Position numbers and translations under genes: made by a program | The notes under the pieces: generated by a model | Databases searched by the model: none | The model's input: only the letters and a program-made list of their open reading frames with translations | What the model was told of the DNA's origin: nothing | Shown: positions 8,286 through 16,034 of the stretch, piece after piece | How positions within the stretch are numbered: the first letter of the stretch is position 1 | Layout of the letters: each line of letters begins with the position of its first letter | From: Pandoraea cepalis | GTDB taxonomy: Bacteria > Pseudomonadota > Gammaproteobacteria > Burkholderiales > Burkholderiaceae | DNA length: 64,000 nucleotides | NCBI RefSeq assembly: GCF_902459665.1 | Contig: NZ_CABPSL010000007.1 | Span: forward strand, 124,001 to 188,000 | Direction of reading: 5' to 3'

Positions 8286-9686
8286 TCACACCAATCCAGT
8301 CGTGTAATAGAGCGCGATCACGAAGAACACCGCCATCGTCTTGATACACGTCACCGCGAAGATGTCGCGGTACGATTCGCGGTGCGTCAGTCCGGTGACG
8401 GCGAGCAGGGTGATGACGGCGCCGTTGTGCGGCAGCGTGTCCATGCCGCCGCTGGCCATCGCCACCACGCGATGCAGCACTTCGAGCGGGATGTGCATCG
8501 TTTGCGCCGCCTTGATGAACGTGTCGGACATGGCCGCGAGCGCAATGCTCATGCCACCGGAGGCCGAGCCCGTAATCCCCGCGAGCGTCGAGACGGACAC
8601 CGCTGCGTTCACGAGCGGGTTGGGAATTCCCTTGAGCGCATTGGCGACCACGAGGAAGCCGGGCAGGGCGGCAATGACGCCCCCGAATCCATACTCGGAA
8701 GCCGTATTGAGCGTGGCGAGCAAGGCGCCGGACACGGCGGCTTTGGTGCCGTTCGCGAAGCGGTGGCGCACCTTGCCGAAGGCCGTCAGCAGCACGAGCA
8801 GAATGCCGGTGAGCAGCGCGCCTTCGACAGCCCAGATCGCCACCACGCCATTGATCGATATCGTCAGCGGGGCATGAATGCCGGGAAGAATGTCCGGGGT
8901 CACGTCAAAGCGATCGCCATACCAATGCGGAATCGCCTTCGTGAGCGCGTAATTGACCACGCCCACCAGGACCAGCGGCGTAATGGCCAGAATGGGATTG
9001 GGCAGGTTCTCGGTGTTCACGCGCTCGGGCTCGTTGTGCAGCGAATCGCCGTAGCCTTCGCCGTTGGCCGCGGCAATGCGGCGACGCCACTCGAGGTAGC
9101 TCAGGCCAACCACAACGATGAAGACCGCCCCGGCAACCCCCAGCACAGGCGCTGCCCAGGCCGTGGTCTTGAAGAACGTGGTCGGGATGATGTTCTGGAT
9201 CTGGGGCGTACCCGGCAGCGAATCCATCGTGAAGCTGAATGCCCCCAGCGCAATGGCACCAGGCATCAGGCGCTTGGGGATATTGCTCTGTCGGTAGAGT
9301 TCCGCTGCAAACGGATAGACGGCAAATACCACCACGAACAAGGAGACGCCACCATAGGTGAGCAGCGCACACACCGCGACGATCACGGCGTTTGCCCGTG
9401 TGCGGCCAATGTACTTGATCGCAGCGGCAACAATGGACTCGGAGAAGCCGGACAGTTCGATGACCTTGCCGAATACGGCCCCGAGCAGGAATACCGGCAG
9501 GTAGAGCTTGACGAAACCGACCAGCTTTTCCATGAAGATGCCGGAAAAGACGGGCGCAACGGCGTCGGGCTGGATCAGCAGCACAGCACCCAGCGCCGCG
9601 ATCGGGGCAAAAAGAATCACGCTATAGCCGCGATACGCAACAAACATCAGAAACGCCAATGCGGCGAGCACGATGAGAAACGACAT
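8286..9686 (-). CDS. GntP-family permease, likely 3-hydroxybutyrate transporter
   Basis: A 466-residue, almost wholly hydrophobic protein of the gluconate:proton symporter (GntP) family, with about twelve membrane helices and conserved SFTMDSLPGTPQIQN and TGSASGGMSIALAAMSD segments. The family imports hydroxy-acids. Because the next gene, three bases on, is hydroxybutyrate dehydrogenase and the divergent activator resembles HbcR, D-3-hydroxybutyrate is the probable substrate (inference from context; the equivalent gene set is known in Pseudomonas). A sigma-54 promoter lies about 60 bases upstream of its start. Confidence 0.9.
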   Translation of the reverse strand: MSFLIVLAALAFLMFVAYRGYSVILFAPIAALGAVLLIQPDAVAPVFSGIFMEKLVGFVKLYLPVFLLGAVFGKVIELSGFSESIVAAAIKYIGRTRANAVIVAVCALLTYGGVSLFVVVFAVYPFAAELYRQSNIPKRLMPGAIALGAFSFTMDSLPGTPQIQNIIPTTFFKTTAWAAPVLGVAGAVFIVVVGLSYLEWRRRIAAANGEGYGDSLHNEPERVNTENLPNPILAITPLVLVGVVNYALTKAIPHWYGDRFDVTPDILPGIHAPLTISINGVVAIWAVEGALLTGILLVLLTAFGKVRHRFANGTKAAVSGALLATLNTASEYGFGGVIAALPGFLVVANALKGIPNPLVNAAVSVSTLAGITGSASGGMSIALAAMSDTFIKAAQTMHIPLEVLHRVVAMASGGMDTLPHNGAVITLLAVTGLTHRESYRDIFAVTCIKTMAVFFVIALYYTTGLV

Positions 9687-9754
9687 TTTGTCTCCAGTAT
9701 GTTTGCCTGCACGTTGTTGTGCAGGCTGAAGTTCTTACGACCGGCAGCCGCTTA

Positions 9755-9770
9755 CGCAATAATCGTGCCT
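9755..9770 (-). promoter_or_regulatory. Sigma-54 (-24/-12) promoter of the hydroxybutyrate operon
   Basis: On the minus strand the sequence reads AGGCACGATTATTGCG. It matches the sigma-54 consensus (TGGCACG-N4-TTGC) except for the first and last base, and has the required GG-N10-GC spacing. Transcription would begin near 9745, leaving a leader of about 60 bases before the permease ATG. The divergent activator gene and the upstream repeats fit this reading. Confidence 0.8.
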
Positions 9771-9868
9771 TCGTTGCTTAAGTCCTTGATCGGGAAGGAC
9801 TCCGGCAGTTCTCGCCCCGCAGTGAGCAACGAAACGAACAGCGAGGCGCGGCAGGAGGGCGTTGGATT

Positions 9869-9884
9869 GTCTCGAATTGGAGAC
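9869..9884. promoter_or_regulatory. Inverted repeat, candidate activator site
   Basis: GTCTC-N6-GAGAC about 100 bases upstream of the -24/-12 promoter, the normal place for an enhancer-binding activator. The half-site GTCTCG recurs at 9969-9974 and 9990-9995. Confidence 0.5.
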
Positions 9885-9968
9885 GGCTGACGAGCGTTGC
9901 TTGGGCTGCAATGCCAAAAATTCCCAACAAATCAGTCTTGATACGGCGTTTTCACTGATGGAGCCGGT

Positions 9969-10022
9969 GTCTCGGTTTGTGGAATAATCGTCTCGAAATA
10001 TGGACAAATAGCGATTTCGAGA
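9969..10022. promoter_or_regulatory. Repeated GTCTCG motifs ending at the activator start codon
   Basis: GTCTCG occurs at 9969-9974 and 9990-9995, 21 bases (two helical turns) apart. The second copy belongs to a perfect inverted repeat TCTCGAAAT (9991-9999) / ATTTCGAGA (10014-10022) whose last base is the A of the activator's ATG. The arrangement suggests the activator binds here both as an upstream activating site and to limit its own expression. Confidence 0.5.
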
Positions 10023-11524
10023 TGACTGATGACAAAACGCCGGACACCGTCACGCTAGGCAAGGCGAGAGGCTTGCTTTCCGATTACGGATTCGTTCGCA
10101 AGCACGCCATGCAGTCTCTGTTCGAGACGCTGGACAATTCCAGCGAGGGCACCGTGGTCGTCGACAGCGATGCGCGAATTGTCTGGATCAATCGCAGTTA
10201 CGCCGCTCGCTTCGGATTCACCAATCCCGATGAAGTGATCGGTCTGGATTGCGAAACCGTGATTCCCAATAGTTTGATGCGCGAAGTTGTGGCGACGGGC
10301 AGGCCAATCCTGCTCGATATTCTGGAGACCGGGCAGGAGCCGCTGGTGGTCACACGGCTTCCGATTCGGGATTCGCGCGGTGGAACCATTGGCGCCGTGG
10401 GATTCGCGTTATTCGACGAGCTGAAGGCGCTGACGCCGATGTTCAGCAAATACTCGCGACTGCAGTCGGAGCTCCTTGCGACGCGCCAGTCGTTGGCGCA
10501 GGCGCGGCGGGCGAAATACAGCTTCTCGAGTTTTGTCGGCACCAGTGCGGCAAGCCTGGAGACCAAGCGCCTCGGGCGTCGCGCCGCACAGCTCGATTCG
10601 CCGGTGTTGCTGCTCGGGGAAACCGGGACCGGCAAGGAGTTGCTGGCCCATGCGATTCATGGCGAATCCATGCGCGCAGACAAGCCGCTGGTCACAGTCA
10701 ATGTCGCCGCGATTCCCGATGCGCTGCTCGAAGTGGAGTTCTTCGGCGCCGCGGCCGGTGCCTATACCGGGGCGGACCGAAAAGGCCGAACGGGCAAGTT
10801 TGAACTGGCACACGGCGGAACACTCTTCCTTGACGAAATTGGCGACATGCCGCTATCCCTGCAAGGCAAACTGTTGCGGGTCTTGCAGGAGCGGGAATTC
10901 GAGCCGATAGGGTCGAACCGTGTCGTCCAGACGGACGTGCGCATCATCGCCGCCACGTCGGCGGATTTGCCGAACCTGGTCGCGCAAGGGAAGTTCCGGG
11001 CCGATCTGTACTATCGCCTCAACGTGTTGATGATTCGGGTTCCGCCGCTGCGCGAGCGTGCGTCGGACATCGAGGCCATGTCATATGCGATTCTGGATAA
11101 ATTGAGTTCGCGCCGCGATGCGGGGCATCTGGAATTGAACGAAGACGCCATCGGGCGACTCAGGGCCTATCGCTGGCCGGGGAATGTGCGTGAATTGCAC
11201 AACACGCTCGAGCGCGTGGCATTGCTCTCGGAGAGCGGGCGCATCGACGCGCGTTCATTGGCTCGCTTCATTGGCGACGGCGTCGGCGCGCAAAGCGATA
11301 CCGATGGGGCGGCGGATGCGGAGACGGTCGTCGGTCAGGCGAACGGCGATCTGGGCGCGGCTGACGTGCCGCGATACGACGAGGCGATGAAAGCGTTCGA
11401 GCGTCAGTTGTTGACGGACGCGGTGCGTGCCGCGGGCGGCCGCGTGGCAGAAGCGGCCACGCGATTGGGCATTGGCCGCGCCACGTTGTACAAAAAGATG
11501 GCGCTTCTCGACATCACCGCATAG
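10022..11524 (+). CDS. Sigma-54-dependent activator, HbcR-like
   Basis: A 500-residue enhancer-binding protein: PAS domain (about 35-130), AAA+ domain with Walker A GETGTGK (199-205), sigma-54 contact loop GAYTGA (246-251, a variant of GAFTGA), Walker B LFLDEIGD (about 268-275), and a C-terminal Fis-type helix-turn-helix ending AATRLGIGRATLYKKM. It is transcribed away from the permease/dehydrogenase operon, which carries a good sigma-54 promoter. In Pseudomonas, HbcR has this architecture and activates hydroxybutyrate genes; the match here is by context and architecture. The ATG at 10022 is chosen over an upstream frame extension because similarity begins there. Its PAS domain probably senses the inducer. 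Confidence 0.9.
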   Translation: MTDDKTPDTVTLGKARGLLSDYGFVRKHAMQSLFETLDNSSEGTVVVDSDARIVWINRSYAARFGFTNPDEVIGLDCETVIPNSLMREVVATGRPILLDILETGQEPLVVTRLPIRDSRGGTIGAVGFALFDELKALTPMFSKYSRLQSELLATRQSLAQARRAKYSFSSFVGTSAASLETKRLGRRAAQLDSPVLLLGETGTGKELLAHAIHGESMRADKPLVTVNVAAIPDALLEVEFFGAAAGAYTGADRKGRTGKFELAHGGTLFLDEIGDMPLSLQGKLLRVLQEREFEPIGSNRVVQTDVRIIAATSADLPNLVAQGKFRADLYYRLNVLMIRVPPLRERASDIEAMSYAILDKLSSRRDAGHLELNEDAIGRLRAYRWPGNVRELHNTLERVALLSESGRIDARSLARFIGDGVGAQSDTDGAADAETVVGQANGDLGAADVPRYDEAMKAFERQLLTDAVRAAGGRVAEAATRLGIGRATLYKKMALLDITA

Positions 11525-11587
11525 TCTCGTTGTCCGCTCGAGGTTCGGATCCGACTGGGCCGGCAATTACCGGCGGTTGAGCAAGTG

Positions 11588-12622
11588 CTACGGCACGCAC
11601 ATGCCTGGCGCCGGCCCCGAAGATGCGAAACTGTCGGTGGAAATGCGATCGGCAGCAAGCCCGAGCGCCGTACACGCCTGCACGCACGCCTGGACAAAAC
11701 CAGGCGAGCCGCTGATCACGGCGCGGTATAACGCCATGGATGAGAATGTCTGTTGAATCCACAAAGGCGCGAGCATTGGCTCGGCGGTATAGCGGCTGAC
11801 TTCTTCCGTAACGACAATCTGGTACTGAAAATTTTGGTAACGACGCGTGAGCGTCGCCAATCGGTCGAGCGCGAAGACCTCCTGCACTTCGCGAACAGAG
11901 AGCATCAGCAGCATTGCGTCGCTGAAACCGTGCGCCAGCGCGTCCTCGAAGATGGCAAGCACCGGGGCAAGCCCCGTCCCGCCAGCAAAGCCGACGACAG
12001 GCCCGTCCCCCGGCGGTAATCGGCACGTGCCAAACGGTCCGCGCACCTGAATCCGGTCTCCGACCTTCAGTTCGTCGTGAATGAACCCACTAGCCTGTCC
12101 AGACGGATGACGCGAGACGAACAGCTCCATTACGCCAGTCTTCTCATCCGCCGCCGCCAGGCTGTACATACGGTTGGGGGTAACGCCCGGGATCACAAGC
12201 TCGACGTAGGCGCCAGCGGGATAAGTAAAACCCACATCTGCCGGCGCAGCCAGGACGACTCGCTTGATCCTGGGCGTCAGGTTCACGGTGCTCAAAACTT
12301 CAGAGGAAAACACCGTTGTGGTCTGAGCGTCGACATCCGCGCCCTCGGGAAGCTCGATCTGCAATGTTGGCGTCAATGCCCGAGCCTGGCACAGCAAACA
12401 ATAGCCCCGCGCTTTCTCGTCATCCGAGATAGCCAACCCCAACGACCAACCATGATCGACGGCCCCGTGTGCGACCTTTACCTTGCAGGTCCCGCAGGAT
12501 GCGCCTCGGCATTGATGAGGCAGCGAAATTCCCTGGGCGAGTGCGCCATCGAGAATAATGTCTGCCTGATTGACCGAGAATTTCGCCCCGGTGTTAAGCA
12601 CCGTAACTTCACAAGTTGTCAT
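11588..12622 (-). CDS. Oxygenase reductase ([2Fe-2S] ferredoxin-NAD(P)H flavoprotein)
   Basis: A 344-residue electron-transfer protein. The N-terminal plant-type ferredoxin domain has ligands C38, C43, C46 and C78 (QCRGASCGTC, then YCLLC). An FAD domain follows with RMYSLA, then a pyridine-nucleotide domain with GGTGLAP. This is the layout of reductases for aromatic dioxygenases and for diiron oxygenases such as those of phenylacetate and benzoate CoA pathways. It is the last gene of the catabolic cluster, 120 bases after the diiron oxygenase, and is its probable partner. The ATG at 12622 starts directly at the ferredoxin domain. Confidence 0.9.
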   Translation of the reverse strand: MTTCEVTVLNTGAKFSVNQADIILDGALAQGISLPHQCRGASCGTCKVKVAHGAVDHGWSLGLAISDDEKARGYCLLCQARALTPTLQIELPEGADVDAQTTTVFSSEVLSTVNLTPRIKRVVLAAPADVGFTYPAGAYVELVIPGVTPNRMYSLAAADEKTGVMELFVSRHPSGQASGFIHDELKVGDRIQVRGPFGTCRLPPGDGPVVGFAGGTGLAPVLAIFEDALAHGFSDAMLLMLSVREVQEVFALDRLATLTRRYQNFQYQIVVTEEVSRYTAEPMLAPLWIQQTFSSMALYRAVISGSPGFVQACVQACTALGLAADRISTDSFASSGPAPGMCVP

Positions 12623-12641
12623 GACGTCAAACCTATAGTTG

Positions 12642-12666
12642 GTCCGGCACCGTTCCTCTGCCGGAC
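12642..12666. other. Perfect hairpin between oxygenase and reductase genes
   Basis: GTCCGGCA (12642-12649) and TGCCGGAC (12659-12666) form an eight-base-pair stem with a nine-base loop just upstream of the reductase start. No T run follows on the transcribed strand, so it is not a standard terminator; it may stabilise or partly attenuate the message, or be an operator. Confidence 0.45.
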
Positions 12667-12742
12667 CCCATTCCACAGCACATCGAAGCGCGATCACCGC
12701 TATCGCAGTGGTCGGACGATCACTGCGAATACGCGATTTCCA

Positions 12743-13828
12743 TTAGAAAATGGGGATGACCTTCTCCGGGTCGTAAACCACCTCCTTGCCACTGATGCCC
12801 ACTTCCGGCAGTGCGGGAAACTCGATGCCGTACGGATCCAGATTCGCCTTCATCCGCAAAACGGCAGTGCGCCAGTTCTCGACACGCTCGTCCAATGTGA
12901 GCACGCCGAACCCGGCGGATCGGGCCACGTCTTCCAAAGACCTCTGCGCAGGAATGAACGTCGGCGGAAGGTTCCAGAACTGTGCCGGCGGTTCGTGCAA
13001 GATGCCTGACAGGAAGACGAAGCCGGCGCGCAGTTGAATCGAGATCATTTCCTTGTCCTCCTCAGTCAAATGAGGAAGGAGCTTCTGAAGCACTGTGAGG
13101 CAAATTCCAAGGTGACGTCCCTCGTCCTGCCCGATTCGGCGGAAAGCTTCCTTGAACACCGGAATCTCCGTCTTTTGGTACATCCCGTGGAACAGCGTGG
13201 ACGATGCCACCTCCCCAAACAGGAACGATGTGAAGAGAATCGGTAACGGATACTTGTCTACGGCCTTGTTAAAGCCGGTCCAGTATCGCGAGCCGTTGTA
13301 GTACAGCCACTGCACGTTATTTCTCGCGAGCTTTCCCAGCGCCGTTTCGGGCTCGTAGCCGAGCGGTCCGCCGGGGGTCAGCAAACGAATCGCACGACCA
13401 CAAACCTCTTCGTGATTCATCTCGTCCCTGACCACCGAGAAGAAGCATTTCCGAATAGGGTCTTCTTGCTTGCTTTCGTAGGTGTGGATCATGGCTCGCG
13501 CGAACACCGTCGGCCCGGACCCGTCGAAGACGGATAACAATGCGAACCAGTAAGCAATGGCATAGCGCTGGTCGAGCGTAAATGCATTGACGTCCAATGT
13601 ATCCCACGGCAAGGTGTGCGGCGACCAGCCCGGATCTCGGGCCGAATCGTAAATGTCATATAGCTTCGGCGTGTCGACGTTCCATTCGAGCGGGAAGATA
13701 TTCTTCGGATCGATCGCCGGGGCCGCTGTCGTTGAAAACAGCAATTCGTCCGGCGCCGGCATTTCATCAAGCAGGACCGGCGGCAGCGACATCTGCTCTG
13801 CCAACTGATCGGAATTTGACTGAGTCAT
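12743..13828 (-). CDS. Ferritin-like diiron oxygenase component
   Basis: A 361-residue helical protein with the hallmarks of a carboxylate-bridged diiron enzyme: DEMNHEE (E136, H139), E206 in SFLFGEVASS, and QDEGRHLG (E236, H239). The sixth ligand is not certain (D102 or E118). It resembles the AurF/ribonucleotide-reductase-like ferritin superfamily rather than Rieske dioxygenases. No second oxygenase subunit or effector protein is encoded nearby, so it would act as a single-subunit oxygenase fed by the downstream reductase. Substrate unknown; from the CoA-ester genes around it, an acyl-CoA is likely. It has its own operator/promoter (13885-13906) and AGGAG eight bases before the ATG. Confidence 0.75.
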   Translation of the reverse strand: MTQSNSDQLAEQMSLPPVLLDEMPAPDELLFSTTAAPAIDPKNIFPLEWNVDTPKLYDIYDSARDPGWSPHTLPWDTLDVNAFTLDQRYAIAYWFALLSVFDGSGPTVFARAMIHTYESKQEDPIRKCFFSVVRDEMNHEEVCGRAIRLLTPGGPLGYEPETALGKLARNNVQWLYYNGSRYWTGFNKAVDKYPLPILFTSFLFGEVASSTLFHGMYQKTEIPVFKEAFRRIGQDEGRHLGICLTVLQKLLPHLTEEDKEMISIQLRAGFVFLSGILHEPPAQFWNLPPTFIPAQRSLEDVARSAGFGVLTLDERVENWRTAVLRMKANLDPYGIEFPALPEVGISGKEVVYDPEKVIPIF

Positions 13829-13884
13829 TAAGCTATCTCCTGATAGTGGGAAAACTACGATTTACGTATTGGATAATTAAATTA

Positions 13885-13906
13885 TCCATCTAGACGGGTA
13901 ATTAAT
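13885..13906. promoter_or_regulatory. TetR-type operator with -35 element, copy 2
   Basis: TCCATCTAGACGGGTAATTAAT on the plus strand matches the 22-bp element upstream of the MaoC gene at 18 of 22 positions, in the same orientation. On the minus strand its first part contains TTACCC, a possible -35, followed after 16 bases by TAATTA. It lies 57 bases before the diiron oxygenase ATG and overlaps the stop codon of the racemase-like gene, so it marks a second, co-regulated promoter inside the cluster. Confidence 0.65.
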
Positions 13907-14844
13907 TAAGCTTGTCTTACCTCGGTTAAGCAGCATGGGGCCGAGAGCGACAAGGCCTCCCATTCCGACGCACCTTTACCGCGTAGCACTTGCTCGACTA
14001 CCTGATGACAGCGGCCAGCGTGCTCACGGGTGTCGAATTGATGCCGAATCAGCTCCGGGCAGCCAATAAGTGTGCAAAATCGCGCCCAGAATTTGGGTTC
14101 GAGCGCCCCCAGTGCAACCATCGTGTTGTCGGCGGTTTCGTAAATGCGATAGCAGGGAAAATCTCCAGACAGGAAGGCGCTGAAGCGATCGTCTGGAACT
14201 TGACGGGCAACGTCCGCCAGGAGATTCAAGCCTTCAAGAACCTCCACGATGCTGATCTCGATTTGCCTTCCGTTTCCCGACTTTGATCTTGCGTAGAGCG
14301 CGGCGAGCACTTCCGCTTCGGCGGCCAGCACGCCGCCCGCGATGTCTCCGACGGGAAATACTGGAAGCTTTCGCCACGGCGAAAGACCAAGCGCGTGCGC
14401 CAAACCACTGGCCGCAAGGAAATTGATGTCGTGGCCCGGTATGGCGGCCGCACCTGCGTTGCTGCCAAACCCTACGATGGAGCAGTAGACGAGTTTCGCA
14501 TTGCGATCCCGCAGACTCCCTGCGTCGATACCAAGCTTGCCGAGCGTCCCCGGCAGAAAGCTGTCGATCACGACATCGGCTACCTCACATTCACTCAGCG
14601 CGCGACGCCGTTGAACATCATCCGTCAGGTCGAGCGACAGTACTTCGCTGCCTGCGTGAAGCCACTCATGCAGCAGGGGCGTGCCACTCGCGTCGACAAA
14701 CATGGTTCGTGTGGGATCGCCCACGGGCGGTTCGATATGCAGCACCTCCGCCCCTTTTTTCTTCAGGCGCATGGCCAGCATTGGGCCTGGCAGATTGAGG
14801 CCGAAATTCACGACTTTCACGCCTTTGAGGGGAAACAAGTCCAC
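13906..14844 (-). CDS. Alpha-methylacyl-CoA racemase-like class III CoA-transferase, short
   Basis: A 312-residue CaiB/BaiF family protein. GHDINFLAASG and the downstream VGDIAGG are the hallmarks of the alpha-methylacyl-CoA racemase branch (catalytic His/Asp pair), not of true CoA transferases. Racemases of this branch usually run about 360-380 residues. This one stops just after the segment that would enter the C-terminal domain (APCCLTEVRQA), so it may be truncated. It starts with GTG at 14844, sharing one base with the TAG of the upstream CoA transferase. A racemase would imply a 2-methyl-branched (2-arylpropionyl-like) CoA ester in the pathway; this is inference. Confidence 0.75.
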   Translation of the reverse strand: MDLFPLKGVKVVNFGLNLPGPMLAMRLKKKGAEVLHIEPPVGDPTRTMFVDASGTPLLHEWLHAGSEVLSLDLTDDVQRRRALSECEVADVVIDSFLPGTLGKLGIDAGSLRDRNAKLVYCSIVGFGSNAGAAAIPGHDINFLAASGLAHALGLSPWRKLPVFPVGDIAGGVLAAEAEVLAALYARSKSGNGRQIEISIVEVLEGLNLLADVARQVPDDRFSAFLSGDFPCYRIYETADNTMVALGALEPKFWARFCTLIGCPELIRHQFDTREHAGRCHQVVEQVLRGKGASEWEALSLSAPCCLTEVRQA

Positions 14845-16034
14845 TATGCCCCCCTCATTGCCGTAGGAACGGCGCCGGTCGCCAACAACTGCGCAATCCT
14901 GCTCTCGTCATATCCCATTCCCTCTAGGATCTGCCGAGCATGTTCGGCAAACATCGGCGGTGGCGCCCGGTACCGCGCAGCGGTTTCCGAGAGTTTGACT
15001 GGCGATCCGGTGCCGACATAGTCACCGATCTCCACGACCATTTCGCGATGCCGGGTATGCGGGTGAGTTGCGACCGCCGCTGTATCGACAACCGCGCCGC
15101 ACGGCACACCGGCCTTCATTAGCGTATCGGCAAGAACAACACCGTCAACGTCATTGATTCGCTGTTCAATGGTGGCCCGAAGCGCCAGACTGTGCTCGAG
15201 TCGAAGTGCATTGGTCAGGAATCGCGGGTCATTCGCCAACGCGGCATCGCCCGCGATTTCGGCGAACTTTGCAAATTGACGGTCGTTCCCGATGGCCAGG
15301 AAGATGGGGACGGTCGCCGTTGGAAACATGTCGTAGGGACAAATGTTCGGATGCGCGTTTCCGGAGCGCCCTGCGGATTTTCCTGACAGGTGATAGTTCG
15401 GCAAATGCGGATGCATCAGCGAAACGCCCGAATCATAAAGCGTCGCTTCGACAAATTGCCCGCGCCCGGAAGATTCGCGTGCGTGTACGGCAAGCAAGAT
15501 GGCAATCACGGCATTCATGCCCGTGACGATGTCGATGACGGGAACCCCCATTCGAAGCGGCTGGGCGCCTTTTTCTCCGTTCACTGACATCAGGCCCGAC
15601 ATAGCCTGCACCACGGCGTCGTACCCCGGCATGGAGCCAAGCGGTCCTGTCGCGCCAAATCCCGACACTCGGCAGTGAATCAACCGCGGAAAGCGCTTGG
15701 AAAGCGACGTCTCGAATCCGAGTCCCCATCGCTCCATCGTTCCTGGCTTGAAGTTCTCGACGAGCACGTCGGCATCCGCCAACATATCGAGCAAGACGTC
15801 TTTCGCCTGAGGTTGCGTCAGGTCCAGGGCCATACCCAGCTTGTTGCGGTTAACACCGATGAAATAGGAAGACGCGTCTCCCTTGAACGGCGGGCCCCAA
15901 CCGCGTGTCTCGTCACCCTGCGGCGGCTCCACTTTAATCACTGTGGCACCGTGATCGGCCAGGAGCTGCGTGCAAAATGGTCCGCCCAGCACGCGCGAGA
16001 GGTCGATGACTTTCAGCCCGTGTAGCGACGTCAT
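14844..16034 (-). CDS. Class III CoA transferase (CaiB/BaiF, Frc-like)
   Basis: A 396-residue full-length family III CoA transferase. The N-terminal segment LSRVLGGPFCTQLLADHGA and the block PVIDIVTGMNAV, whose Asp aligns with the catalytic Asp of formyl-CoA transferase, are present. Such enzymes move CoA from succinyl-CoA or another ester to a carboxylate. In this cluster it could activate the substrate or recycle CoA from a product acid, in parallel with the CoA ligase just upstream. The ATG overlaps the stop of the ligase gene as ATGA, and its own stop overlaps the start of the next gene. Confidence 0.88.
   Translation of the reverse strand: MTSLHGLKVIDLSRVLGGPFCTQLLADHGATVIKVEPPQGDETRGWGPPFKGDASSYFIGVNRNKLGMALDLTQPQAKDVLLDMLADADVLVENFKPGTMERWGLGFETSLSKRFPRLIHCRVSGFGATGPLGSMPGYDAVVQAMSGLMSVNGEKGAQPLRMGVPVIDIVTGMNAVIAILLAVHARESSGRGQFVEATLYDSGVSLMHPHLPNYHLSGKSAGRSGNAHPNICPYDMFPTATVPIFLAIGNDRQFAKFAEIAGDAALANDPRFLTNALRLEHSLALRATIEQRINDVDGVVLADTLMKAGVPCGAVVDTAAVATHPHTRHREMVVEIGDYVGTGSPVKLSETAARYRAPPPMFAEHARQILEGMGYDESRIAQLLATGAVPTAMRGA

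Noticed and set aside
7908-9890. A 660-codon open frame opposite the permease and dehydrogenase
   Set aside because: Same shadow effect; no domain is recognisable.
12642-12666. A rho-independent terminator between the oxygenase and reductase
   Set aside because: The stem is perfect, but no T run follows in the direction of transcription.
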